A DNA stretch of 39,908 bases from Pseudomonadota bacterium (GTDB lineage: Bacteria > Desulfobacterota > Desulfobacteria > Desulfobacterales > RPRI01): the NCBI GenBank assembly GCA_018830925.1, contig JAHJRK010000420.1, positions 1-39,908 on the forward strand, given 5' to 3'. The notes under the pieces were generated by a model. The model made no database searches. It saw only the letters and a list, made by a program, of their open reading frames with translations, and was not told where the DNA came from. How positions within the stretch are numbered: position 1 is the first letter of the stretch; each line of letters begins with the position of its first letter. The translations under genes and the position numbers were made by a program. Shown one piece after another: positions 1-7,586 of this stretch.

Positions 1-183
1 ACCAACCAGCTTTTTTTGAAAAGGCCGAAGATTACGATCATTATCGACAGAGACGGTTACAGAGTGGCGGGAACAACGGTTGATCTCACAGAAAAAGATG
101 AGAAGGGTGAATATATCCGGACAATCATCAAAACGGTAAATCCTGCCAGGTACAAGATGACCATCGCAAAATATCTCCTGTAG
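1..183 (+). CDS. C-terminal end of a truncated gene, function uncertain
   Basis: An open frame runs from the first base to a TAG at 181-183, giving the last 60 residues of a protein whose start lies outside the window. The visible part reads as beta-rich sequence with IIIDRDGYRV, then VDLTEKDEKG, and ends in KYLL. I recall similar tails on HD-GYP-type phosphohydrolases of anaerobic deltaproteobacteria, but no catalytic motif lies inside the window, so this is a weak guess. It is transcribed in the same direction as the acyltransferase that starts 159 bp downstream. Confidence 0.5.
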   Translation, partial: TNQLFLKRPKITIIIDRDGYRVAGTTVDLTEKDEKGEYIRTIIKTVNPARYKMTIAKYLL

Positions 184-342
184 AAGGATTGGCCTGCCCG
201 GCTTTTGCATCAAAACAATTTATATTTCCCCGTTTGTAAAACTTTTGTAAAATTCCAAATACTGCTTTGCATTTACAACACTTTTTACCTAAAATACCTG
301 CTAAGGATATATGTCAAAACCCTTACGGAAGGGGTGAAAAGC

Positions 343-960
343 ATGCATTACACAATATATGATACTCCTGTCATAAAATCTCTGATGCGATGGCTTTCTC
401 TGGTAAGCCTCAAAATTATCGGATGGCATGCCGAAGGCCGGTTGCCGAACATCCCTAAGTTTGTTCTGATTGCAGCTCCCCATACTTCCAACTGGGATTT
501 TCCAATCGGAATATTTACCGCATTTGCTCTTAAAGCCAAGATTTACTGGATGGGGAAAGACTCTCTGTTCCGCCGTCCTTTTGGAAGCTTTTTTAAATGG
601 CTGGGAGGAATCCCCGGCGACCGTTCCAGATCGAATAATGTGGTGGAATGGACTATCCGCCAATTTTTCAACACTGAAAAGCTGATTGTGGCTATTCCGC
701 CGGCCGGAACCCGTAAAAAAGTCATGAAGTGGAAAACAGGATTCTATTATATCGCAAGAGGCGCCAACGTTCCGATTGTTCTCGGGTTTTTTAACTATGC
801 AAAAAAGGCTGCCGGGTTCGGACCTGTTTATTTTCCCACAGGAGATATCGCAGCGGATATGAAACAGATAAGATCCTATTATGCAGGTATTAAGGGAAAG
901 TACCTGGTAGAAGAAGAATCATTTTTCATAAATCCCACTTATATCGAAAAGCCCAATTAA
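343..960 (+). CDS. PlsC-like 1-acyl-sn-glycerol-3-phosphate acyltransferase family protein
   Basis: This 205-residue protein belongs to the short PlsC-type acyltransferases that move an acyl group onto lysophospholipid-like acceptors at the inner membrane. The catalytic HX4D block is visible as HTSNWD around residues 44-49. The acceptor-binding block, usually PEGTR, appears as PPAGTRKKV, so the usual Glu is Ala. A hydrophobic N-terminal stretch (LMRWLSLVSLKIIGW) may associate with the membrane. An upstream in-frame TTG at 205 would add 46 residues, but the ATG at 343 is preceded by GGAAGGGGTG at good spacing and matches the family start. The gene stands alone between the truncated gene and a long non-coding stretch. 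The acceptor substrate is unknown; a lipid or ornithine-lipid acylation role is possible. Confidence 0.8.
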   Translation: MHYTIYDTPVIKSLMRWLSLVSLKIIGWHAEGRLPNIPKFVLIAAPHTSNWDFPIGIFTAFALKAKIYWMGKDSLFRRPFGSFFKWLGGIPGDRSRSNNVVEWTIRQFFNTEKLIVAIPPAGTRKKVMKWKTGFYYIARGANVPIVLGFFNYAKKAAGFGPVYFPTGDIAADMKQIRSYYAGIKGKYLVEEESFFINPTYIEKPN

Positions 961-1236
961 ATGATTGCTCCTTAATTCCTATCAAAAAGCTATATGTAGT
1001 CCCATAAGCAAGGAAGACGCGTTTATGAATTGGAACCGGACTTTTTCACGGCGCCATTTCAAAAAATGCGATGAAGAAAACTGACATTCTCCAGCCTTCT
1101 GAGAAATTGCCCGTATTTGCATGAGACGATTGCAGACAAAAGCCACCCTGAACATATGCACAAGATCCCGATATTTTTCATTGTAAGGCTCCATATACAA
1201 CAGCCACTCGAAACACGTAAAAAAAAGTCAAAAACT

Positions 1237-1284
1237 GATTTTTCAAGATCGCCAAACCGCTGGAATCACAGTCTCCATCTACAA
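1237..1284. repeat. 48-bp dispersed repeat, copy 1 (partner at 30194-30241)
   Basis: This stretch beginning GATTTTTCAAGATCG and ending CTACAA recurs at 30194-30241 with about six differences in 48 bp. Read on the minus strand both copies encode a peptide of the pattern GD-x-DSSGL-x-ILKN, so they may be scraps of one gene family rather than a non-coding element. Nothing outside the 48 bp aligns by eye. Confidence 0.6.
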
Positions 1285-1351
1285 CCAAACGATCTATAAT
1301 AAGTGGATTACCTAGAATTGCCAATTGAAACAGAGTATAACGCAGGCATAA

Positions 1352-1582
1352 CCAGCAGGAGAGCAAGAAAAAGAAAGAACTCGTTATGAAAAAACCATTA
1401 TCCTTGTTGAATTCTGCGCTATCTGCGGATACCATCGCAAAAGGATGATAGACGGGAAATATCTGAGTGTAAGGCAGCGTGAATTGTCCGGGTTATTGAA
1501 TATAACTCAATCGGCGGTGAGCATGGCGGCCGGACGTGGTCGGATACAGTCAGAAGAACTGAAATTGAACTTTGAAATATGA
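1352..1582 (+). pseudogene. Remnant with helix-turn-helix resembling the C-terminus of REP-associated (Y1) transposases
   Basis: After a stop at 1349-1351 the frame is open to a TGA at 1580-1582, with no convincing start or ribosome site. The last 45 residues contain ELSGLLNITQSAVS followed by AAGRGRI, which resembles the final HTH of REP-associated tyrosine transposases (pattern LSRRLGIS-xxAVS-xxxRGExIA). No Y1 catalytic HUH motif or tyrosine is present, so at most a tail fragment survives. It lies in a gene-free stretch of about 1.1 kb. The match is from memory of the family pattern and could also be an unrelated HTH scrap. Confidence 0.4.
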
Positions 1583-1929
1583 TCAACTTATATAATGATG
1601 ACCCCCATACCGTCCCCAAAATTTGAGAATTCTTCTCTCATCTCTTTTTTCACCGTAATGAGCTGGACCCAGAAACTGCTAACATGCTTAATTATTTAAA
1701 TATATATCCAAATACAGGTCCTTGAAATAGAAAACCCCCCTAAAAAACACCCAATTTTGTAGGCACACGACAATTTTCTGGAAGTGACATAAGTGGCAAC
1801 AACATCAATGTTTATCTAACGCCGTGTTTTTACAGACCGTAAACGCAAGATAGTCAACACCACAAGCTAAAATTTATTATTTTTTTATTTTTTTTCTTGA
1901 CAGGTGAGTTTTACAGGTGTACCAAGACA
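1583..1929. other. Gene-free stretch upstream of the TetR gene, nothing recognised
   Basis: I see no coding frame with a family match here. The stretch holds A/T runs near 1870-1895 and presumably the promoter of the regulator at 2044, but no clear -35/-10 pair stands out. Confidence 0.4.
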
Positions 1930-1945
1930 ACCAAACGTTAGTTTG
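1930..1945. promoter_or_regulatory. Candidate operator for the TetR regulator (palindrome CAAAC-N4-GTTTG)
   Basis: The 16 bp ACCAAACGTTAGTTTG contains the inverted repeat CAAAC/GTTTG with a GTTA centre, 98 bp before the regulator start. A similar site, ACCAAGCGTTAGGTAG, occurs at 2704-2719 before livG, and that site sits inside a second inverted repeat (TCTACC/GGTAGA). Sharing of the ACCAA-x-CGTTAG core by the two spacers fits autoregulation plus operon control. The inference rests on two sites only. Confidence 0.35.
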
Positions 1946-2043
1946 TTTTTAGGTGATGCCGAGATGTCTGGCTCTGGAGAGTTTGATAGGCAATTTGAGG
2001 CATATACTCCGCCGTATATTTTAAGATTAAAGGATGTGTTGTT

Positions 2044-2646
2044 GTGACAAAGAGGAAGGCTGAAAAACAAAAGACAGATAGCTCCCGGTTCAAGGATATT
2101 CTGGACGCGGCTGCAAGGGTCTTTAGGCAGAAGGGATATCACCATGCCAATATCTCGGATATTGCGAGGGAGGTAGGCCTGCAGAAGGGGAGCTTGTATC
2201 ATCACATTAAGGGAAAGGAAGAACTGCTCTATAAGATAATCATATCGGCCCTCGATCTTTATGTGAAGTCGCTCAGGAGTATTGTCATTTACGGAATGCC
2301 TGCCGATGAAGCGATAAGGAAGGCTATTATTGCCCACATGGAGCCGATAGGCATCAAATTCGATTATATATACGTTTTTATAAACGAAATGAGAAATCTC
2401 CCCGAAGAATACAGAAAAGAAGCTGACAGCGAACTGGAAAACTACGAAAGGCTGTGGATTAAAATGTTGGAGGAAGGAAAGGCCTGCGGGCTGTTAAAGC
2501 CTGATGTTGACAGTAAAATGACAATGCTCTCTATATTCGGGATGTGTAACTGGAGCGTCAGATGGTACAAACCTGAAAGGAAGTACAGCACCACCGATCT
2601 CGCAAAGATATATGCGAGAAATCTCTTGGAGGGGATCAAGGCTTGA
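2044..2646 (+). CDS. TetR/AcrR-family transcriptional regulator (FadR/KstR2-like)
   Basis: A 200-residue cytoplasmic DNA-binding regulator. The N-terminal TetR helix-turn-helix spans about residues 16-62 (FKDILDAAARVF, then ISDIAREVGLQKGSLYHHI). The C-terminal ligand-binding half resembles that of fatty-acid-responsive TetR proteins such as FadR and KstR2, which are released from DNA by acyl-CoA esters. Translation probably begins at the GTG at 2044, with AAGGATG upstream. It sits 166 bp before livG on the same strand, at the head of a transporter and acyl-CoA operon, so it most likely represses that operon until a CoA ester of the substrate accumulates. Candidate operator sequences lie on both sides of the gene. 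The ligand is unknown. Confidence 0.9.
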   Translation: MTKRKAEKQKTDSSRFKDILDAAARVFRQKGYHHANISDIAREVGLQKGSLYHHIKGKEELLYKIIISALDLYVKSLRSIVIYGMPADEAIRKAIIAHMEPIGIKFDYIYVFINEMRNLPEEYRKEADSELENYERLWIKMLEEGKACGLLKPDVDSKMTMLSIFGMCNWSVRWYKPERKYSTTDLAKIYARNLLEGIKA

Positions 2647-2699
2647 ACTGACTGACATCCAAGGCACACCAAGGCTGGGACTCTTTATGTTCCCAATGA

Positions 2700-2816
2700 A
2701 TCTACCAAGCGTTAGGTAGAGTTGGCGCTAACGTTCTCGTATTTGAGGATCCTGAAGAAATGGGGGTCGATTTGAAACAACATTCCTATAAGCTGATTTC
2801 GGAGGTAAAGGCGTGA
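2700..2816 (+). pseudogene. Short unassigned coding remnant overlapping the livG start
   Basis: An open frame from 2700 to a TGA at 2814-2816 encodes 38 residues with natural-looking composition, including VGANVLVFEDPEEMGVDL. Its stop overlaps the livG GTG start as GTGA, the kind of overlap expected from a formerly complete upstream gene in translational coupling. No start codon with a ribosome site is visible, and a stop closes the frame just upstream. It may be the tail of a deleted gene that once followed the regulator. I do not recognise the family, and a chance frame cannot be excluded. Confidence 0.35.
2704..2719. promoter_or_regulatory. Second candidate TetR operator before livG
   Basis: ACCAAGCGTTAGGTAG shares the ACCAA-x-CGTTAG core with the site at 1930-1945 and lies within the inverted repeat TCTACC-N8-GGTAGA (2701-2720). 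Its position about 95 bp before livG suits repression of the transporter operon. It also overlaps the short coding remnant, which weakens the case. Confidence 0.35.
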
Positions 2817-3604
2817 AAGACTGGGCCCATAAAGGGGAGCAGGCATTGCTCCGGTTTCAGGATATATCCCTCTCATTTGGACGTGTGGGTGCCCTCGTCG
2901 GCATTTCTTTTGAGATAGGGAACGAAGGAATTTTTGCTATCATCGGACCCAACGGCGCGGGAAAAACATGCATCTTCAATGTTATAAACGGGTTTTATCG
3001 CCCCCAGAAGGGCCGTGTGTATTTTGACGGCAGGGACATCACCAGGCTCGGGTCGGCAAAAATTGCCCGTCTCGGCGTGGCCAGGACCTTTCAGAACATT
3101 GAACTTTATACTGGATTGACAACCGTAGAAAACCTCATGGCTGCGAGGCATATGCTTTTCAAGGACACCATTGTGGAGGGGGCCTTCTATTTTGGCCGGA
3201 CCCTGAAACAGGAGGTGGCCCACCGGCGAGTCGTGGAAGAGGTGATTGATTTTCTTGAAATAGAGAAGATTCGAAAGGTTGAGGTGGGTCTTCTCCCATA
3301 CGGTCTCCGCAAACTAGTCGAGTTAGGAAGGGCCTTGGCAATGGAACCTAAGCTGTTGCTCCTTGATGAACCAATGGCGGGGATGAATATGGAAGAGAAA
3401 GAGGACATTGCAAGGTTTATTGTGGATATCTCTGAGGAAAAGAAAATACCTGTTCTGCTTGTCGAGCACGAAATGGATGTGGTTATGGATATCGCGGACA
3501 ACATCATAGTCCTCGACTTTGGGACAAAGATAGCCGAAGGACCCCCAGAGGAGATCATGACTAACCAGTCTGTGATAAAGGCGTATCTGGGTTATGATGC
3601 ATAA
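2813..3604 (+). CDS. livG: Branched-chain-amino-acid-type ABC transporter ATP-binding protein LivG
   Basis: One of two ATPase subunits of a Liv/HAAT-type importer; it hydrolyses ATP on the cytoplasmic face of the LivHM pore. Walker A is GPNGAGKT at residues 45-52, Walker B is LLLLDEP, and the switch histidine is in LVEHEMD. The signature region reads LPYGLRKLVELGRAL, the LivG-typical replacement for LSGGQ. At 263 residues it has normal family length. The GTG start is preceded by GGAGGT six bases away and overlaps the stop of a short upstream frame. It opens an operon that continues with an acyl-CoA synthetase only 8 bp after its stop. That arrangement suggests the cargo is an organic acid rather than an amino acid. 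Confidence 0.93.
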   Translation: MKDWAHKGEQALLRFQDISLSFGRVGALVGISFEIGNEGIFAIIGPNGAGKTCIFNVINGFYRPQKGRVYFDGRDITRLGSAKIARLGVARTFQNIELYTGLTTVENLMAARHMLFKDTIVEGAFYFGRTLKQEVAHRRVVEEVIDFLEIEKIRKVEVGLLPYGLRKLVELGRALAMEPKLLLLDEPMAGMNMEEKEDIARFIVDISEEKKIPVLLVEHEMDVVMDIADNIIVLDFGTKIAEGPPEEIMTNQSVIKAYLGYDA

Positions 3605-3624
3605 ATCTGATTATGGAGTTAATG

Positions 3625-5535
3625 ATGCCGGCTGACACACTTCCTAAATTGCTCAGGGAAAGGTATCGGGATTATGGCGACGGAAAAATCGCCATGCGCC
3701 GTAAGGACTATGGTATCTGGATCGAATATACCTGGAAGGACTATTATGAGAACACAAAGTACTTCTCCCTGGGATTGATAAAACTGGGGTTGACGGCCGG
3801 TGACAAGGTGGCCATTCTCGGAGAGAACGACCCCGAGTGGTACTGGTCGGCACTTGCGGTACAATCGGCCAGGGCCGCCTGCGTCGGTGTATTTGCCGAT
3901 TCCATAGCCTCTGAAGTGGAATACATCGTCAACAATTCCGATTCGGTTTTTGTCATAGCCGAAGATCAGGAGCAGACAGACAAGATATTGGGGATCAAAG
4001 AGCGGGCCCCCCAGGTGAAGAAGGTTATCTACTGGGACCCAAGAGGAATGTATGTGTATCGGAAAGACCAATTCGTAATGGATTTTTACGATGTGGTTGC
4101 ACTGGGGAGAGAATATGAAAAGGAGGCCCGGGGTCTGTTTGAAAAAAATGTAGAGGAAGGCGCTTCCGACGACATCGGCGTTATCTGTTACACCTCAGGC
4201 ACCACAGGGGCAAAGCAGAAGGGGGTTATGGGTTCCCAGAGATATCTGATGGTCGCTGGTGAAAGCTGGTGTACAGTTGATAACTGGTCTTCAGAGGATG
4301 ACTACCTCTCCTACCTCTCTCCGGCATGGGCCACGGAGTGGGCGCTGGGAATTTCCAGCGCCTTGCGAGCAGGGACCACAGTCTGTTTTCCTGAAAAGCC
4401 TGAGACGGTGCAGTCAGACATCAGAGAGATAGGACCAAAGGTCGTATTTTACAGCGCAAGGATGTGGGAGAGTCTTAACTCGACGATTCATGCAAATATT
4501 GCGGATACCCTTGGCGCCTTTCAGCTCATATTCAATTTATCTCTCAAGATCGGCTACAAGGTTATTGACGCCCGTTTTCAAAAAGAGCCGGTGGGTCTCC
4601 CCTGGAGAGCCCTTTACAAGCTGGCGGATTGGGTTCTTTTCAGATATGTACGGGATCGGATCGGGCTCGCCAACATAAAGTGGGCATATACTGCTGGCGC
4701 AAGCATCAGCCCGGATATCCTGAGGTTTTTCCATGCCATCGGTGTCAATCTCAAACAGATCTACGGTCTGACTGAAGCCCTTATGAACTCTGTTCATCGT
4801 GACGGGGACATAAAGCCCGAGACTTGCGGCACGGCGGTACCCGGCAATGAATTCAGGATATCTGAAGATGGGGAGCTTTTAGTTAAACCCGCCGCTTGTT
4901 TTTCGGGGTACTACAAAGACCCTGAAAACACCAGGAAACTGTTTGACGGGGATGGCTGGATGAAAACGGGTGATGCGGCCCACATCACCTCTGATGATCA
5001 TCTGGTGGTACTGGGGAGGATGAAAGAACTCGTTGACCTGGGTAATGGGAACAAGTTCGCGCCGGATTTCATAGAAACGCGGCTAAGATTCAGCCCCTAT
5101 ATCAAAGATATCATGGCCTTCGGCGGGGCGGGAAGGGCCTTTGTGGGCGCTATGGTAGTGATTGATTACGAGAATACGGGGAAATGGGCTGAGAATAACC
5201 GGCTTAACTATACCACCTTTGCTGACCTTTCTCAGAAGCCGGAGATATCTGAACTCATACTCAAAGAGGTGGTGAAGATCAACTTGGTACTCCCGGGCTG
5301 GAGCAATATCAGGAGATTTGTCCTGCTGCACAAGGAATTTGATCCGGATGAGGGAGAGTTGACCCGAACCAGGAAACTGAGACGGAATTTCATGGTAGAA
5401 AGATTCAGAGGCCTTATAGATGCTATCTATTCCGGTGCCGATGAAGGCATGGTGGAAGCGTCTGTAACCTACAGGGACGGCAGAAAAGGGGTTTCCAAAA
5501 TCGTAATCAAGGTCAGAGATGTTGGAGGAGGATAG
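3625..5535 (+). CDS. AMP-forming long-chain-type acyl-CoA synthetase within the Liv operon
   Basis: An AMP-binding enzyme of the FadD15/ACSL-like branch that activates a carboxylic acid to its CoA thioester using ATP. The P-loop motif YTSGTTGAKQKG lies near residues 188-199. The region YGLTEALMNSVHRDGD corresponds to the adenine-binding block, and TGDAAH plus LGRMKELVDLGNGNKFAP are the hinge blocks. The tail GELTRTRKLRR carries the lysine-rich end typical of this branch. Length, about 636 residues, is normal. Three in-frame ATGs (3613, 3622, 3625) are possible; 3625 has GGAG at the best spacing. It sits between livG and livH, a frequent arrangement in anaerobic deltaproteobacteria, and probably traps the imported acid as a CoA ester. 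The exact substrate cannot be read. Confidence 0.9.
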   Translation: MPADTLPKLLRERYRDYGDGKIAMRRKDYGIWIEYTWKDYYENTKYFSLGLIKLGLTAGDKVAILGENDPEWYWSALAVQSARAACVGVFADSIASEVEYIVNNSDSVFVIAEDQEQTDKILGIKERAPQVKKVIYWDPRGMYVYRKDQFVMDFYDVVALGREYEKEARGLFEKNVEEGASDDIGVICYTSGTTGAKQKGVMGSQRYLMVAGESWCTVDNWSSEDDYLSYLSPAWATEWALGISSALRAGTTVCFPEKPETVQSDIREIGPKVVFYSARMWESLNSTIHANIADTLGAFQLIFNLSLKIGYKVIDARFQKEPVGLPWRALYKLADWVLFRYVRDRIGLANIKWAYTAGASISPDILRFFHAIGVNLKQIYGLTEALMNSVHRDGDIKPETCGTAVPGNEFRISEDGELLVKPAACFSGYYKDPENTRKLFDGDGWMKTGDAAHITSDDHLVVLGRMKELVDLGNGNKFAPDFIETRLRFSPYIKDIMAFGGAGRAFVGAMVVIDYENTGKWAENNRLNYTTFADLSQKPEISELILKEVVKINLVLPGWSNIRRFVLLHKEFDPDEGELTRTRKLRRNFMVERFRGLIDAIYSGADEGMVEASVTYRDGRKGVSKIVIKVRDVGGG

Positions 5536-5538
5536 AAA

Positions 5539-6426
5539 ATGCTTATGTCTGTCGCAGAAGGGATTATCTCAGGGATAATGATCGGAGGGGTTTACTCGCT
5601 GGTTGCTCTGGGCATCGTGGTAGTGTTCAAATCCACCAGGGTAATCACCTTTACACAGGGGGGCCTGCTGCTGATGGGGGCGATAACAGGATGGGCGCTC
5701 CTGGGACCGGCCGGTCTTCCCGTCGGTCTCGGGGTTGTTCTGACATTGGCCGCCTGCGCCTTCCTTGGGATGTGCTTAGACCGATTTACCCTCCGGCCGA
5801 TTATCGGGCAGCCGATTCTGGCCTCCATTATGGTGACCATCGCACTCGCCTGGCTTTTTGATTCTGTCGGAACCCTTATCATCGGAGGCGGTTTGAGGCC
5901 GTATCCGCCGCTCCTTCCACATGGGACCTACAAGTGGGGACGGGTCTACATTTCCCAGTCTCTCTTGCTGCAATTTATCATTGCGGTCCTCCTGTTTATT
6001 GCCTTTACTCTCTTCTACAAATATGGCCGGTTAGGCCTCGCCATGAGGGGCACGGCCGAAGATCATACGGTGGTGCAGAGCTTAGGCATAAAGGTAACAA
6101 ATATCTTTAGCTATTCATGGGTAATCGCCGCGCTTTCAGGCGGTGTCTCCGGGATTCTCCTGGCAAGCACATTGGGCGCCACCGTTGGCCTATCGGGAAT
6201 AGGGATGAAGGCGTTGGTCGTTGTCCTGATAGGAGGAATGGAGTCAATTCCCGGCGTTATCCTGATGGGTCCTATAATCGGTATCCTGGAAAATCTCTCC
6301 ATCCAGTTCCTGGATCCTTTGGTGGGCGGTGGCCTCGGCGAAGTGGTCCCTTACGCTGTCATGCTCATAGTGCTTTTGGTCAAACCTTATGGCCTGTTCG
6401 GTCTGAAAAGAATAGAAAGGATATGA
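5539..6426 (+). CDS. livH: Liv-type ABC transporter permease LivH
   Basis: An integral membrane permease of 295 residues. It shows the LivH opening pattern IISGIMIGGVYSLVALGIVVVF, which I split as GIMIGGVYSLVALG followed by the ITFTQGG block, and about eight hydrophobic segments. The EAA-like cytoplasmic loop appears around AMRGTAEDHTVVQSLGIKV. It would pair with LivM to form the substrate pore, energised by LivG and LivF. The ATG at 5539 follows GGAGGAGG that overlaps the end of the acyl-CoA synthetase gene, only 3 bp after its stop, so the genes are tightly coupled. The next gene, livM, starts 3 bp after this stop. Confidence 0.93.
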   Translation: MLMSVAEGIISGIMIGGVYSLVALGIVVVFKSTRVITFTQGGLLLMGAITGWALLGPAGLPVGLGVVLTLAACAFLGMCLDRFTLRPIIGQPILASIMVTIALAWLFDSVGTLIIGGGLRPYPPLLPHGTYKWGRVYISQSLLLQFIIAVLLFIAFTLFYKYGRLGLAMRGTAEDHTVVQSLGIKVTNIFSYSWVIAALSGGVSGILLASTLGATVGLSGIGMKALVVVLIGGMESIPGVILMGPIIGILENLSIQFLDPLVGGGLGEVVPYAVMLIVLLVKPYGLFGLKRIERI

Positions 6427-6429
6427 AAG

Positions 6430-7485
6430 ATGCACTGGGTGCCATGCGGAACATACAACGTTAATTACCGGCAGGACTTTGCAATATTCAGGACAAAGCC
6501 GCACTGGATATCCCTTGTTGTCTTTCTCCTTATCCTGTTCACTCTCCCCTTCTACTGCAGCCGCTACATGCTTGCCCTGCTTTCAACGATCGGGATCACA
6601 ATTATTGCGGTGCAGGGCCTCGGGATCCTTACAGGTTACGGAGGGCAGATATCCATAGGCCAGGCCGCCTTTATGGGAACAGGTGCCTATCTCTCCGTCA
6701 TTCTCATGCAGCGATTCGATTTCCCCTTTTTACTCGCCCTCTTTTCCGCAGGAATCGGCTCGGGTCTGGTCGGGGTCGTGTTCGGACTCCCGGCGCTGAG
6801 GATCAAGGGGTTCTACCTCGCCATGTCCACCCTGGCCGCACAGTTGATACTGGGGTGGTTCTTTTTGCACCTGAGGGGGATTACAGGCGGGACCGAAGGG
6901 CTACATGTGGAGCATGCCAGTTTTGCAGGGATTACCTTCAACACTCCGCAAAACAAATACTGGCTGGTAATGGTCTTTACCCTGCTTGCAATATTTTTTG
7001 CAAAGAACCTGATGCGCACCAAGGTGGGAAGGGCCCTGGTAGCGATAAGAGACAATGACCTGGCCGCTAAAGTAATGGGTATTGAGGTCGCGCTCTACAA
7101 ACTGCTTGCTTTCTTTATTTCATGCTTTTTTGCGGGTATCGCTGGGGCCGTCTATGCGCACTATATAGGCTTTATAAGCCCTGTGCAGTTTACCCTGCAG
7201 GATTCCATCCTCTATCTGGGCATACTGATTGTGGGCGGGATGGGAAGCATCATGGGTGCGATCTTCGGAACGGTTTTCATGAAGTTAATAGAGGAATTCG
7301 TCTTTGTCATCTCCCCCATGTTGGCCACGTGGTTTCCGGGATTCGGGGCGCAATTTTTCGCAGCGCTTTCGTTGGCCTTTTACGCGATTATTATTATTTT
7401 ATTTCTTGTCTTTGAACCGAGGGGCATAAATCACCTGTGGGTCGTCCTGAAAAACAGATACCGTCTTTATCCATTTTCTCATTAG
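6430..7485 (+). CDS. livM: Liv-type ABC transporter permease LivM
   Basis: The second membrane permease, 351 residues. Family marks are LTGYGGQISIGQAAFMGTGA near residues 70-90, LPALRIKGFYLAMSTLA, and the cytoplasmic loop RTKVGRALVAIRDNDLAAKV that contacts the ATPases. About nine hydrophobic segments follow a short polar N-terminus (HWVPCGTYNVNY) typical of deltaproteobacterial LivM. AAAGG lies about nine bases before the ATG. It is separated from livK by about 100 bp that hold a possible hairpin, which would allow livK to be expressed at a different level from the permeases. Confidence 0.93.
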   Translation: MHWVPCGTYNVNYRQDFAIFRTKPHWISLVVFLLILFTLPFYCSRYMLALLSTIGITIIAVQGLGILTGYGGQISIGQAAFMGTGAYLSVILMQRFDFPFLLALFSAGIGSGLVGVVFGLPALRIKGFYLAMSTLAAQLILGWFFLHLRGITGGTEGLHVEHASFAGITFNTPQNKYWLVMVFTLLAIFFAKNLMRTKVGRALVAIRDNDLAAKVMGIEVALYKLLAFFISCFFAGIAGAVYAHYIGFISPVQFTLQDSILYLGILIVGGMGSIMGAIFGTVFMKLIEEFVFVISPMLATWFPGFGAQFFAALSLAFYAIIIILFLVFEPRGINHLWVVLKNRYRLYPFSH

Positions 7486-7518
7486 ACGGTGCGGGGCCTG
7501 ATTTTGTGCAGGCAGGGG

Positions 7519-7548
7519 GGTCGGTCCGGCTAATTCGGCAGAGCGACC
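7519..7548 (+). promoter_or_regulatory. Possible hairpin between livM and livK
   Basis: GGTCG (7519-7523) pairs with CGACC (7544-7548), with a smaller CCG/CGG pair inside. There is no T run, so it is not a classic terminator. Hairpins in this position often protect or separate the transcript of an abundant binding protein. Weak evidence. Confidence 0.25.
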
Positions 7549-7586
7549 ATTAACTAAACACATCAAACATTAAGAAAGGAGAGAGT

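Noticed and set aside
1178..1435. 85-codon minus-strand frame
   Set aside because: Only the 48-bp repeat part looks coding; the rest is hydrophobic chance sequence.
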